DNA from: CAZINM01 sp964540605
GTDB lineage: Bacteria; Patescibacteriota; Dojkabacteria; SC72; JAHDCA01
DNA length: 8,574 nucleotides
Assembly (NCBI GenBank): GCA_964540605.1
Contig: CAZINM010000045.1
Coordinates: forward strand, 1-8,574
Reading direction: 5' to 3'
The notes below the pieces were generated by a model, which saw nothing but the letters and a program-made list of their open reading frames with translations, made no database searches and was not told where the DNA came from. Positions 1 to 6,465 of the stretch are shown here, piece by piece. A program made the position numbers and the translations under genes. How positions within the stretch are numbered: position 1 is the stretch's first letter; every line of letters begins with the position of its first letter.

Positions 1-613
1 ATTTTGTATTTGCACGCTTAGATACAATAAAGAATTGTGATCCATTAGCATCTGAGCCAGAATTAGCCATTGCAACCATATAAGGTTTGAACCTAAAACT
101 AGCGTCTATCTCATCAACAACAAAATAACCTGGGCCACCATATCCTGTACCTATCGGATCACCTCCTTGTATAATATAATCCTTTATTACCCTATGAAAT
201 GATGTCCCTTTATAAAAGTCGTTATCAGAAAGAAAAATGAAGTTATTTACATTTGTAGGTGAAATATCTTCATAAAGGTCTATATTAATAGTACCAAGAT
301 TGGTCATGATATCTGCAGAATAGTCAGTATTTGCCTGTAGATCGAATGGTGGTTCGTTAGCATAAAAATTGTTTTTTCCATTAGAAATCGGGATAGCATC
401 GCCTTCATTAGGTTCACTATCATCATCTGAAACAACAGGTCTTGAGATATCATCATCAGATGCGTCAAATGTATCTGTTGCGTTCCAAAAGTCAAAAATA
501 CCATTCTCCTGCTTAGATGTTGCTCCCATCAATAAAGCAACAATCACCAAGGCGACAAGAGAAAGTATCAACTTACCATTATCTTTTACAACACCCTTTA
601 AATCTACTCCCAT
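1..613 (-). CDS. Membrane-anchored cyclophilin-type peptidyl-prolyl cis-trans isomerase (N-terminal part, cut by window edge)
   Basis: Catalyses cis-trans isomerisation of peptidyl-proline bonds, a protein-folding role; the anchor implies it acts at the outer face of the membrane. 204 codons are visible and the frame runs off the window. Residues 14-30 form one hydrophobic segment behind a short N-terminal stretch with several lysines, fitting a signal anchor. Residues 31-98 are a low-complexity, Asp/Ser/Asn-rich linker. The cyclophilin domain starts near 100. It carries the FHR motif (Arg141, equivalent to CypA Arg55), IQGGD (Gln149), and NGSQFF (Gln193, Phe195), all active-site signatures. 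The position of CypA Phe60 appears to be Tyr. About 35-50 residues should be missing, including the usual Trp and His of the active site. The ATG at 613 is chosen because a promoter lies directly upstream and it puts the TM near the N-terminus. No SD is present. Family call secure; substrate unknown. Confidence 0.93.
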   Translation of the reverse strand, partial: MGVDLKGVVKDNGKLILSLVALVIVALLMGATSKQENGIFDFWNATDTFDASDDDISRPVVSDDDSEPNEGDAIPISNGKNNFYANEPPFDLQANTDYSADIMTNLGTINIDLYEDISPTNVNNFIFLSDNDFYKGTSFHRVIKDYIIQGGDPIGTGYGGPGYFVVDEIDASFRFKPYMVAMANSGSDANGSQFFIVSKRANTK

Positions 614-621
614 AATTCATA

Positions 622-650
622 ATTATACTATGAAAATGCTTTCTAGTTAA
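622..650 (-). promoter_or_regulatory. Promoter of the cyclophilin gene, predicted leaderless
   Basis: On the minus strand a perfect -10 TATAAT (622-627) lies 17 nt from a -35-like TTAACT (645-650, 4 of 6 consensus bases). Only 8 nt separate the -10 from the ATG at 613, so initiation at the usual distance would start at or within a base or two of the start codon. This would give a leaderless mRNA, consistent with the lack of an SD. The rest of 651-840 holds a second possible promoter at 680-688 and no credible gene. Confidence 0.6.
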
Positions 651-679
651 CAATCAACAACCCTTGTATTGACAGCTTC

Positions 680-688
680 CTTATACCA
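680..688 (-). promoter_or_regulatory. Second, extended -10 promoter candidate upstream of the cyclophilin gene
   Basis: Minus-strand TGGTATAAG is an extended -10 (TGn plus five of six -10 bases), nearly the same as the TGGTATAAT boxes at 5417-5425 and 5550-5558. No good -35 is seen, which extended -10 promoters tolerate. It would give a leader of about 60 nt for the cyclophilin gene. Confidence 0.35.
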
Positions 689-840
689 TCTATCTATGAA
701 ACAATGGCTATTTTGCATGGAACTTCTGACATAACAAATTGTCTTAATTTCTGATCAGCAGTGTTAGGTATCAACAAGCAGGCATAATTAATGCATAAAG
801 AATTTGAACGGCATAAGATCGGTTGCTAAAATTTTGGAAA

Positions 841-3318
841 TCAGACAACGATATTCACTATCTTATCAGGAACATAAATAAATCTCTTTATATCAACATT
901 TTCAAGATATTTCGATAATAGATCATCTGATTGTACCAACGATCTAACCTCTTCTTCGGTCGCACCAGCATTTATCGTTAAACTACCCCTGAACTTGCCA
1001 TTTATCTGAACTGGAATATCAATTGAATTATCTACAATAAGTTTTGCATCGTAATTAGGCCATTCTTGTAAATGGATACTATTCTCATCTTTCCATTCTT
1101 TGTAGTTTTTGAATTCTTGCCACAGATCCTCAGCTATAAAAGGTAAAAGTGGTGCGATCACTTTAATGAATATCTCCCAAACATCTGAAGGGATCTCATC
1201 TACTGCCTTTAATTCTTTCGTGAATATCATTATCTCACTGACGATAGTATTCATTTTCAGGTCTTCAGCCATTTCACCAACATTTTTTAGCATTTTATGG
1301 GCTTTTTTCCTTAATTCATCATTGTTTACAGCAGATGATATCTTTGTTCTCATCTCATTAATATTCTGAACCACTCGATAACAAGCCTTTAAACTATTTT
1401 CACTATAAGGGAATGTGCCATCATATGGTCCAATGAATGCTACATACATCCTAACAGCATCAGCCCCATATAATGCTAATTTCTCTTGTGGTTCGACAGT
1501 GTTTCCTTTAGATTTTGACATCTTCACACCATTTTCACCTAAAAGTATTCCTCCATTCATTCTCCATTGATACGGCTCCTGAGTTGGTACAAATCCCTGA
1601 TCATAAAGGAAACGATGCCAAAATCTTGAGTAAAGTAAGTGCAAAGTTGTATGTTCACTACCACCAAAGTATTTATCAACAGGTAACCAATATTTCAATT
1701 TCCCAAAATCAGCTAAATTCTCATCATTATTTGGATCAATGAATCTTAAGAAGTACCAACAAGATCCTGCCCAATTAGGCATTGTGTTAGTTTCACGCAT
1801 CGCTGGAGAGCCATCTTGAGCTCTTGTATTAACCCACTCTGCATTTGCTGCCAACGGAGATAAACCATCATCAGTTGGATTAAGATCTGGCACATCAGGA
1901 AGTTGTAATGGTAGATTCTCTTTAACTGATCTTTCGTCACTTGTATCAGCTATTGCCTCTATTGAGCCATCTTCTTTATGGATCAATGGAATTGGCTCTC
2001 CCCAATATCTCTGTCTAGAAAAGATCCAATCTCTTATCTTATAATTCACATCTTTTTTACCAAGAGATCTCTCTTCTAAATATTGTGTCATTTTCTCTTT
2101 AGCTTCTGTCGAGCTTGATCCTGAAAAATCGCCTGAATTAACACAATATCCGTACTCTGCGAAGCACTCATAATCATCATCTAACAGTGGAATAACATCT
2201 TTATCTTTTGATATTACAGGTATTATCTTTAATCCAAACTTCTTAGCAAACTCAAAATCTCTCTCGTCGTGTGCAGGCACACCCATAACAACACCAGTAC
2301 CGTAATCTTTTAATACATAATCGGCAACATAAATAGGAATTTGCGAATTTGGTTCAAAAGGGTTGCTAGCATAAACTCCTTTGATCTGTACACCTGTTTT
2401 CTCTTTGTTTTGTTGTCTCTCTAGTTCTGTCTTAGACTTTGCCTTACTTATATAGGCCTTAACTTCTTGAGGGTTCTCACATTTTTTAATAAATTCATCT
2501 AATATTTCATGCTCAGGTGCGATCACTATAAATGTTACCCCATAGATCGTGTCGACCCTAGTTGTGAATGTCTCTAAAAAGGTTTCTTCAAAGCCATTTA
2601 CAGGAAATTTAACAACTGTTCCTTCACTCCTACCTATCCAATTTGTTTGAGAGGCAACAACATATTCAGGAAAATCTATCTGCTTAAAACCATCCAATAA
2701 CTTATCAGCATATTGTGGAAGTTTTAGTACCCACTGTTTCAACATTTTTCTCTCAACTGGACTTCCATCTCTTTCTGCTACGAGATTACCATCTTTATCA
2801 TTAATAACTTCTTCCTCAGCTAGAACGCTTTTCATTTTTTCAGACCACCAAACAGGTTCCTCTCGCATTTCTGCTAAACCTTCTTCCCACATTTTCAAAA
2901 ATATCCATTGCGTCCATTTATAGTAACTTGGATCTGTAGTATTTATCTCCCTATCCCAATCGATTGCATATCCCATATCTTGCATTGATCTTCTGTAATA
3001 TTCTGTCGTCTCTTCAATCAATTTCGCAGGATGAGTACCAGTTTTAATTGCATAATTTTCAGCCGGTAGACCAAAGGCATCCCACCCCATTGGAAATAGA
3101 ACATTGTAACCTTTCATTCTTAGATATCTTGAATATATCTCAGGTACCGTATACCTCATCATATGGCCAACATGCATACTTTTACCTGATGGATAAGGAA
3201 ACTCAGCTAATATATATTTCTTAGGTTTATCTGAAAAATCTACAGCTTTATAAATGTTATTCTCATACCATTTAGGCTTCCATTTATTTTCTATTGATCT
3301 GAAATCGTAATTGCTCAT
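841..3318 (-). CDS. leuS: Leucyl-tRNA synthetase
   Basis: Cytosolic class I aminoacyl-tRNA synthetase that charges tRNA-Leu with leucine using ATP. 825 aa, normal for bacterial LeuRS. In order: catalytic half with the HIGH motif as HVGH (49-52) inside a PYPSGKSMHVGH block; the region that holds zinc in some relatives (about 157-195), here lacking its cysteines; CP1 editing domain (about 225-420) with TTRVDT (252-257, usually TTRPDT) and the HDERD motif (350-354) whose Asp is needed for hydrolysis of mischarged tRNA; second catalytic half with GGSEH (552-556) and KMSKS (599-603); anticodon-binding helices; C-terminal domain starting near VQINGKFRG. Both active sites look intact. Start ATG at 3318 has AGAGAG just upstream, the only SD-like site before a protein gene here. 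Separated from glmS by 205 nt with its own structured leader; probably monocistronic or cotranscribed with the cyclophilin gene. Stop is TGA. Confidence 0.99.
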   Translation of the reverse strand: MSNYDFRSIENKWKPKWYENNIYKAVDFSDKPKKYILAEFPYPSGKSMHVGHMMRYTVPEIYSRYLRMKGYNVLFPMGWDAFGLPAENYAIKTGTHPAKLIEETTEYYRRSMQDMGYAIDWDREINTTDPSYYKWTQWIFLKMWEEGLAEMREEPVWWSEKMKSVLAEEEVINDKDGNLVAERDGSPVERKMLKQWVLKLPQYADKLLDGFKQIDFPEYVVASQTNWIGRSEGTVVKFPVNGFEETFLETFTTRVDTIYGVTFIVIAPEHEILDEFIKKCENPQEVKAYISKAKSKTELERQQNKEKTGVQIKGVYASNPFEPNSQIPIYVADYVLKDYGTGVVMGVPAHDERDFEFAKKFGLKIIPVISKDKDVIPLLDDDYECFAEYGYCVNSGDFSGSSSTEAKEKMTQYLEERSLGKKDVNYKIRDWIFSRQRYWGEPIPLIHKEDGSIEAIADTSDERSVKENLPLQLPDVPDLNPTDDGLSPLAANAEWVNTRAQDGSPAMRETNTMPNWAGSCWYFLRFIDPNNDENLADFGKLKYWLPVDKYFGGSEHTTLHLLYSRFWHRFLYDQGFVPTQEPYQWRMNGGILLGENGVKMSKSKGNTVEPQEKLALYGADAVRMYVAFIGPYDGTFPYSENSLKACYRVVQNINEMRTKISSAVNNDELRKKAHKMLKNVGEMAEDLKMNTIVSEIMIFTKELKAVDEIPSDVWEIFIKVIAPLLPFIAEDLWQEFKNYKEWKDENSIHLQEWPNYDAKLIVDNSIDIPVQINGKFRGSLTINAGATEEEVRSLVQSDDLLSKYLENVDIKRFIYVPDKIVNIVV

Positions 3319-3400
3319 ATCTCTCTATAAATAAATTATCTTTTTACATATCGAAAAATTATTAAAACTTATACCCCTCACGGGAGCATAAGAGAGATAT
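3317..3400 (-). promoter_or_regulatory. Structured leuS leader that can sequester the ribosome site
   Basis: In mRNA sense, ATATCTCTCT (3400-3391) is perfectly complementary over 10 nt to AGAGAGATAT (3326-3317), which contains the leuS SD-like AGAGAG and the first two bases of the AUG. Pairing would hide the start site. The 64 nt between hold the hairpin at 3368-3392, so the hairpin can sit inside the long-range helix; the two share only two bases. No T-box consensus (AGGGTGGNACCGCG) is present, so it is not a canonical T-box leader. Transcription start is not fixed: TGATAGAAT (3480-3472) and TTTAAT (3419-3414) are possible -10 boxes, neither with a strong -35. The structure is seen in sequence; a regulatory role is inferred. 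Confidence 0.4.
3354..3392 (-). terminator. GNRA-capped hairpin with U-rich tail in the glmS-leuS gap (attenuator or terminator)
   Basis: Minus-strand stem: CTTAT (3392-3388) pairs with ATAAG (3372-3368), a G-U pair follows, then one bulged base, then TCCC (3385-3382) pairs with GGGG (3377-3374), closing on a GTGA tetraloop (3381-3378). It is followed at 3367-3354 by a T-rich tract, TTTTAATAATTTTT. This is the shape of an intrinsic terminator. It may be the final stop of the glmS transcript, 130 nt past the glmS stop, or an attenuator inside the leuS leader. The T tract is interrupted by A, so efficiency is uncertain. There is no T tract in the other direction. Confidence 0.5.
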
Positions 3401-3493
3401 ATGAAAGAGGTTTATTAAATTGTGCGTTTCTAACAATAAAAATTGACATTTCTCTTTTACTAAACTTGGCAATTCTATCATATAAATTATCGT

Positions 3494-3514
3494 AAAAACA
3501 ATACCGTTATTGTT
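3494..3514 (-). terminator. Terminator hairpin just after glmS
   Basis: Minus strand: AACAATA (3514-3508), loop ACGG, TATTGTT (3503-3497), a perfect 7-bp stem. The T run continues to 3494, five Ts in all counting the last two of the stem. It begins 9 nt after the glmS stop codon. The stem is A/T-rich, so it is a weak intrinsic terminator and may let some transcription through toward leuS. Confidence 0.5.
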
Positions 3515-3523
3515 AGATAGGGA

Positions 3524-5290
3524 TTATTTTACTGTCACACTTTTTGCTAAATTTCTAGGTTTATCTGGATCAAGACCCATCTCAACAGCTAAATAATAAG
3601 CAAGAAGCTGGAAAGGTATAATATTCATAACTGGATCGAGATAACCACAATCTGGGACATTAATAAAAAAATCATAAAGTTCATTGTCCTCTCTTGCTAT
3701 AGCGATCGTAAATGCACCTCTAGTTTTTACTTCTGCCAAAGCGTTTTCTAGATCTTTTTTATTATCATCCGATGAAACAATACCAAAAACAGGTGTCCCA
3801 GGCTCTACGAGTGCAATAACTCCATGCTTAAGCTCACCAGCCGCAAAACCTTCAAAATGTTTATAGGAAATCTCTTTAACTTTAAGTGCCGCTTCTAAGG
3901 CAATAGTAAAGTTCATCCCTTTGCCCAAAACAAAGTAATGATTACCCTTTAGTAATTTTGTTGCTAAATTTGCTATTTTTTTGAAGTTTTTTTCGTCTAG
4001 ATATTTATTAAGATGTTTTGATAAATTTTCAATATCTAAGAAAGCTTGTTCATATTCACCAATTATTGTTTTTGCTAGTAAATAGCCCCAAACAATTTGA
4101 GAAGTAAAAGCTTTTGTTGATGCAACACATATTTCTGGACCTGATCTTGAATAGAATTGATGATCAGACATTTGAGTGATTCTTGATCCTTGCATATTCA
4201 CCAAACTTGCTATTTCAGCACCTTTTTCTTTTGCTTTTTCTAGAGCTTCTATTGTATCTGCTGTTTCGCCACTTTGACTTATAGCAATAACCAGATCATC
4301 ACTATTGATCATTTTAATGAAACTGGAGAATTCGTAGCATCTAACTTCAATAGCATTAATATTCGCAATCTCACGAAGGTAATAAGCTATTTGAGCAGAT
4401 GCATGATAAGCTGTCCCTGCACCAGTTATATATATTTTATTCGATGCTTTTATCTTTTTGATCAGTTGAGAAAGATCGTCTTTTGAATACTGTAGGATAT
4501 TTTTTACAGTGTACTGTTGCTCAACAATTTCTTTTATCATAAAGTGAGGATATCCCTCGCGATCAATTTTTAGGATCTCATTATTTATTTTCTTTATTAC
4601 TATTGGAATCTCTTTTCCAGTTTTAACATTCTCTTTCTTTATCTTCTTCCCGGATATAGTAATCATCTCATAGTTATCTATTTCTATGATCTCATCTGTT
4701 TTCTCCCCAAATGACAAAACATCAGAGGCTAAATAATAAGCATCTTTACTTACACCTACAACCAAAGGAGAACCTTGACGAATTCCTATCAATCGTTGTT
4801 TAGTTTGATCCAAGATCACTATTGTATTTCTGCCTTCAAGTTGCATAAAAGATGCCTTAATTGCTTCTGTTAGATCACCATATCTTTTGATATTAAGTTC
4901 TATAAGTCTAACAATTATCTCTGTATCGGTATCTGAATAAATTTTCAATCCCTCTGTAATAACAGTAGTTCTTAATGCTTGGAAATTCTCAACAATACCA
5001 TTCTGAACTACAGCAAAACTTTCATCAGTTGAAAGATGTGGATGAGCATTGATCTCATTAACTCCACCATGTGTAGCCCATCTTGTATGAGCTATTCCAA
5101 TATTTGTATCAGATAGTCCAAGATCTTTGTCCTCATCAATAGGCTCAATTGTTTTAAAATATTCGATCTTTGAATCATTTATCACAGCAACACCCCAAGA
5201 ATCGTAACCACGATATTCCAATCGCTTCAAACCTTTTACTAACTCTTTCGGAGATGTCTTTTTACCTATATAAGAAAATACACCACACAT
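3524..5290 (-). CDS. glmS: Glutamine--fructose-6-phosphate aminotransferase (isomerizing)
   Basis: Cytosolic enzyme that makes glucosamine-6-phosphate from fructose-6-phosphate and glutamine, the committed step to UDP-GlcNAc and so to peptidoglycan and surface sugars. 588 aa, slightly shorter than E. coli GlmS (609). The N-terminal class II glutaminase domain (1 to about 220) has the catalytic Cys2, HTRWATHG (68-75) and the QNG oxyanion residues (96-98). Two SIS domains follow: GAGTAYHAS (290-298) and ISQSGETADT (337-346) in the first; KEIS (Glu473) and GELKHG (His489) in the second; the C-terminal PRNLAKSVTV block carries the conserved Lys583. The start is fixed by chemistry, because Cys2 must become the N-terminus. 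There is no SD. No glmS ribozyme is possible in the 33-nt gap to the tRNA upstream; no separate promoter was found there, so it is probably read from the tRNA-Ala promoter. A 17-codon out-of-frame ORF starting at 5315 overlaps the start. Confidence 0.99.
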   Translation of the reverse strand: MCGVFSYIGKKTSPKELVKGLKRLEYRGYDSWGVAVINDSKIEYFKTIEPIDEDKDLGLSDTNIGIAHTRWATHGGVNEINAHPHLSTDESFAVVQNGIVENFQALRTTVITEGLKIYSDTDTEIIVRLIELNIKRYGDLTEAIKASFMQLEGRNTIVILDQTKQRLIGIRQGSPLVVGVSKDAYYLASDVLSFGEKTDEIIEIDNYEMITISGKKIKKENVKTGKEIPIVIKKINNEILKIDREGYPHFMIKEIVEQQYTVKNILQYSKDDLSQLIKKIKASNKIYITGAGTAYHASAQIAYYLREIANINAIEVRCYEFSSFIKMINSDDLVIAISQSGETADTIEALEKAKEKGAEIASLVNMQGSRITQMSDHQFYSRSGPEICVASTKAFTSQIVWGYLLAKTIIGEYEQAFLDIENLSKHLNKYLDEKNFKKIANLATKLLKGNHYFVLGKGMNFTIALEAALKVKEISYKHFEGFAAGELKHGVIALVEPGTPVFGIVSSDDNKKDLENALAEVKTRGAFTIAIAREDNELYDFFINVPDCGYLDPVMNIIPFQLLAYYLAVEMGLDPDKPRNLAKSVTVK

Positions 5291-5323
5291 AAAATACTTT
5301 TTTAAGTTTAGTCATTTTTTATA

Positions 5324-5398
5324 TGGACCTGGTGAGGATCGAACTCACGACCTCTTCAATGCGAATGAAGTGTTCTAGCCAGACTGAACTACAGGCCC
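5324..5398 (-). tRNA. tRNA-Ala, anticodon CGC
   Basis: A full cloverleaf of 75 nt folds by eye. Acceptor GGGCCTG pairs with CAGGTCC, D stem GTTC/GAAC, anticodon stem CTTCA/TGAAG with loop TTCGCAT, variable AGGTC, T stem GTGAG/CTCAC with loop TTCGATC, discriminator A73. The anticodon CGC reads GCG. The G3-U70 wobble in the acceptor, the universal identity element for alanyl-tRNA synthetase, confirms Ala. CCA is not encoded: TAT follows A73, so a CCA-adding enzyme is required. It lies 33 nt upstream of glmS on the same strand with no terminator between. Confidence 0.97.
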
Positions 5399-5416
5399 AT
5401 TCAAAATTCCATAATT

Positions 5417-5425
5417 ATTATACCA
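5417..5425 (-). promoter_or_regulatory. Extended -10 promoter of tRNA-Ala(CGC), probably also serving glmS
   Basis: Minus-strand TGGTATAAT is a perfect extended -10 (TGn plus TATAAT), 18 nt before the first tRNA base. No convincing -35 is seen at 16-18 nt. It is divergent from an identical extended -10 at 5550-5558. It is the only good promoter upstream of glmS on this strand. Confidence 0.65.
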
Positions 5426-5528
5426 AAACTAAATACTTTAACTGATAATTCTTCGTCAATTAATATATAAAAAAATTTAACCAAACCTTATTCATTTTTT
5501 AACTCGATAACAATATATTACATTTCTA

Positions 5529-5558
5529 TTTAAACATACCAATAAACAATGGTATAAT
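5529..5558 (+). promoter_or_regulatory. Promoter of the HAD-like gene with overlapping inverted repeat
   Basis: Extended -10 TGGTATAAT at 5550-5558 with a -35-like TTTAAA (5529-5534, 4 of 6, spacer 18). The expected transcription start is near 5564-5566. ATACCA (5536-5541) and TGGTAT (5550-5555) form a perfect 6-bp inverted repeat with an 8-nt spacer that overlaps the extended -10, a plausible operator position. The rest of 5399-5573 is AT-rich and without a gene. Confidence 0.6.
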
Positions 5559-5573
5559 ATAGGATATTTATTA

Positions 5574-6452
5574 TTGACCAATATGGGAGTTAATGTATTA
5601 ACACAAGAAAGCGAAAGATTTAGGCCAGTAGAACAACATGCTGTTTTTGAGGATTCTGAAAAAGCTCAGATATACGGATGTTTAACAGAATTTACTGGAG
5701 TAAGTGTTGAAGTACATCCTACAAGGAACTTTTCAGAAGCAGCTGAGAGAGTAGATTCAATAAAACCTCATATTGTTTTAACAGATATTGATGGAGTATT
5801 AATTTCGCTAATTAACACAATTAGAGGATTTGTAGATCCATCAATAGATCCAATAAACGAAGAAAATTTGAAAATTCTAGATGGTTTGAGTAACAGGTAT
5901 CCCCTTGCAATAGTTACAAATAGAGACGATTTAAGTCTATTTCAGCAAATAATTTGTAACAGTCATAAGTTCTTAGATGATTTATATAGAACTATAGATA
6001 GATTTAGTCTTAGAATTCCAATTTTCAAAGGTCTAAAACGTAATTTCCCAAAAGCTGGAAGATCCAATGCTTATATGTTCCTTCGTTGGTTTCTTGAAGA
6101 AAGTGTAAGTAAGAAGTTCCCTGAACCTGAAATTCAAGCTAAAACAGTAAAAGATCCTCAGCTTGCTACGATGGAAGAAGACGATATCACATATTGCCAA
6201 CCTGATGTTGAATATAGCGAACCTCAAGTTGAATACATTGAAGCCGACACTACAAAAAGCATGAATATTGCATTTCTTTATGATCAACTCACTCCTCTCG
6301 AGAAAGCTAGACATGTACCTGTTATTGGAAAAGTAATTATTAGATTAACCAATGAGGGCTATTTTATTCGTCAAATTGTAAGAATGATAAAAGAATTTCG
6401 ACCAGATATTAAGATCAATGTTATTGCTATGCCTGTAATGGTTGGAAAATAA
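5574..6452 (+). CDS. Unrecognised protein with HAD-like phosphatase motifs and an acidic insert
   Basis: 292 aa if started at TTG 5574, 289 aa from ATG 5583; the ATG is the likelier start, since the predicted transcript begins near 5565 and neither has an SD. I do not recognise the family as a whole. Visible: residues 67-75 give hydrophobic strand then DIDGV (Asp71, Asp73), matching HAD motif I (hhhDxDG); 111-117 LAIVTNR gives a motif II Thr115; KGLK (152-155) could supply the motif III Lys; FLYDQ (Asp237) is a weak motif IV with only one acidic residue. Residues 176-228 are charged, Glu-rich and probably disordered, with a 7-residue duplication at 210-223. The segment 43-75 also resembles the second helix and phosphoacceptor strand of response-regulator receivers, so HAD membership is likely but not certain. 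No signal peptide or TM; cytosolic. It ends 13 nt from the convergent transporter gene. Substrate unknown. Confidence 0.75.
   Translation: MTNMGVNVLTQESERFRPVEQHAVFEDSEKAQIYGCLTEFTGVSVEVHPTRNFSEAAERVDSIKPHIVLTDIDGVLISLINTIRGFVDPSIDPINEENLKILDGLSNRYPLAIVTNRDDLSLFQQIICNSHKFLDDLYRTIDRFSLRIPIFKGLKRNFPKAGRSNAYMFLRWFLEESVSKKFPEPEIQAKTVKDPQLATMEEDDITYCQPDVEYSEPQVEYIEADTTKSMNIAFLYDQLTPLEKARHVPVIGKVIIRLTNEGYFIRQIVRMIKEFRPDIKINVIAMPVMVGK
6201..6242 (+). repeat. Two-unit 21-nt in-frame tandem repeat in the HAD-like gene
   Basis: Units 6201-6221 and 6222-6242 match at 16 of 21 bases and encode PDVEYSE and PQVEYIE (residues 210-216 and 217-223). The repeat sits in the acidic insert between the motif II region and the presumed motif IV strand. 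Confidence 0.7.
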
Positions 6453-6465
6453 ATCAACTTTTTAC

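Noticed and set aside
304..504. Small ORF of 66 codons on the minus strand
   Set aside because: It lies in another frame of the cyclophilin gene, which has clear family motifs across the same bases.
369..650. Plus-strand ORF of 93 codons
   Set aside because: Antisense to the cyclophilin N-terminus, no recognisable motif and no promoter or SD.
669..734. Plus-strand consensus -35 TTGACA (669-674) followed by a 12-codon ORF from 696
   Set aside because: No usable -10 at 16-18 nt, and the ATG falls where the -10 should be; the peptide has no features.
841..843. TGA at the end of leuS as a recoded glycine codon, as in some CPR lineages
   Set aside because: The protein ends at the normal family C-terminus and reading through would add only four residues; no internal TGA is needed in any gene.
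3319..3523. T-box riboswitch before leuS
   Set aside because: The conserved T-box sequence and specifier-stem layout are absent; the leader structure seen is different.
5291..5323. glmS ribozyme upstream of glmS
   Set aside because: The gap is 33 nt, far too short for the ribozyme, and is filled by A-rich sequence.
6033..6314. Minus-strand ORF of 93 codons
   Set aside because: Shadow of the HAD-like gene, with no start signal and unlike any known protein.
6441..6463. GTTG/CAAC hairpin followed by five Ts at the end of the HAD-like gene
   Set aside because: Only a 4-bp stem with a 10-nt loop overlapping the stop codon; too weak to call a terminator.
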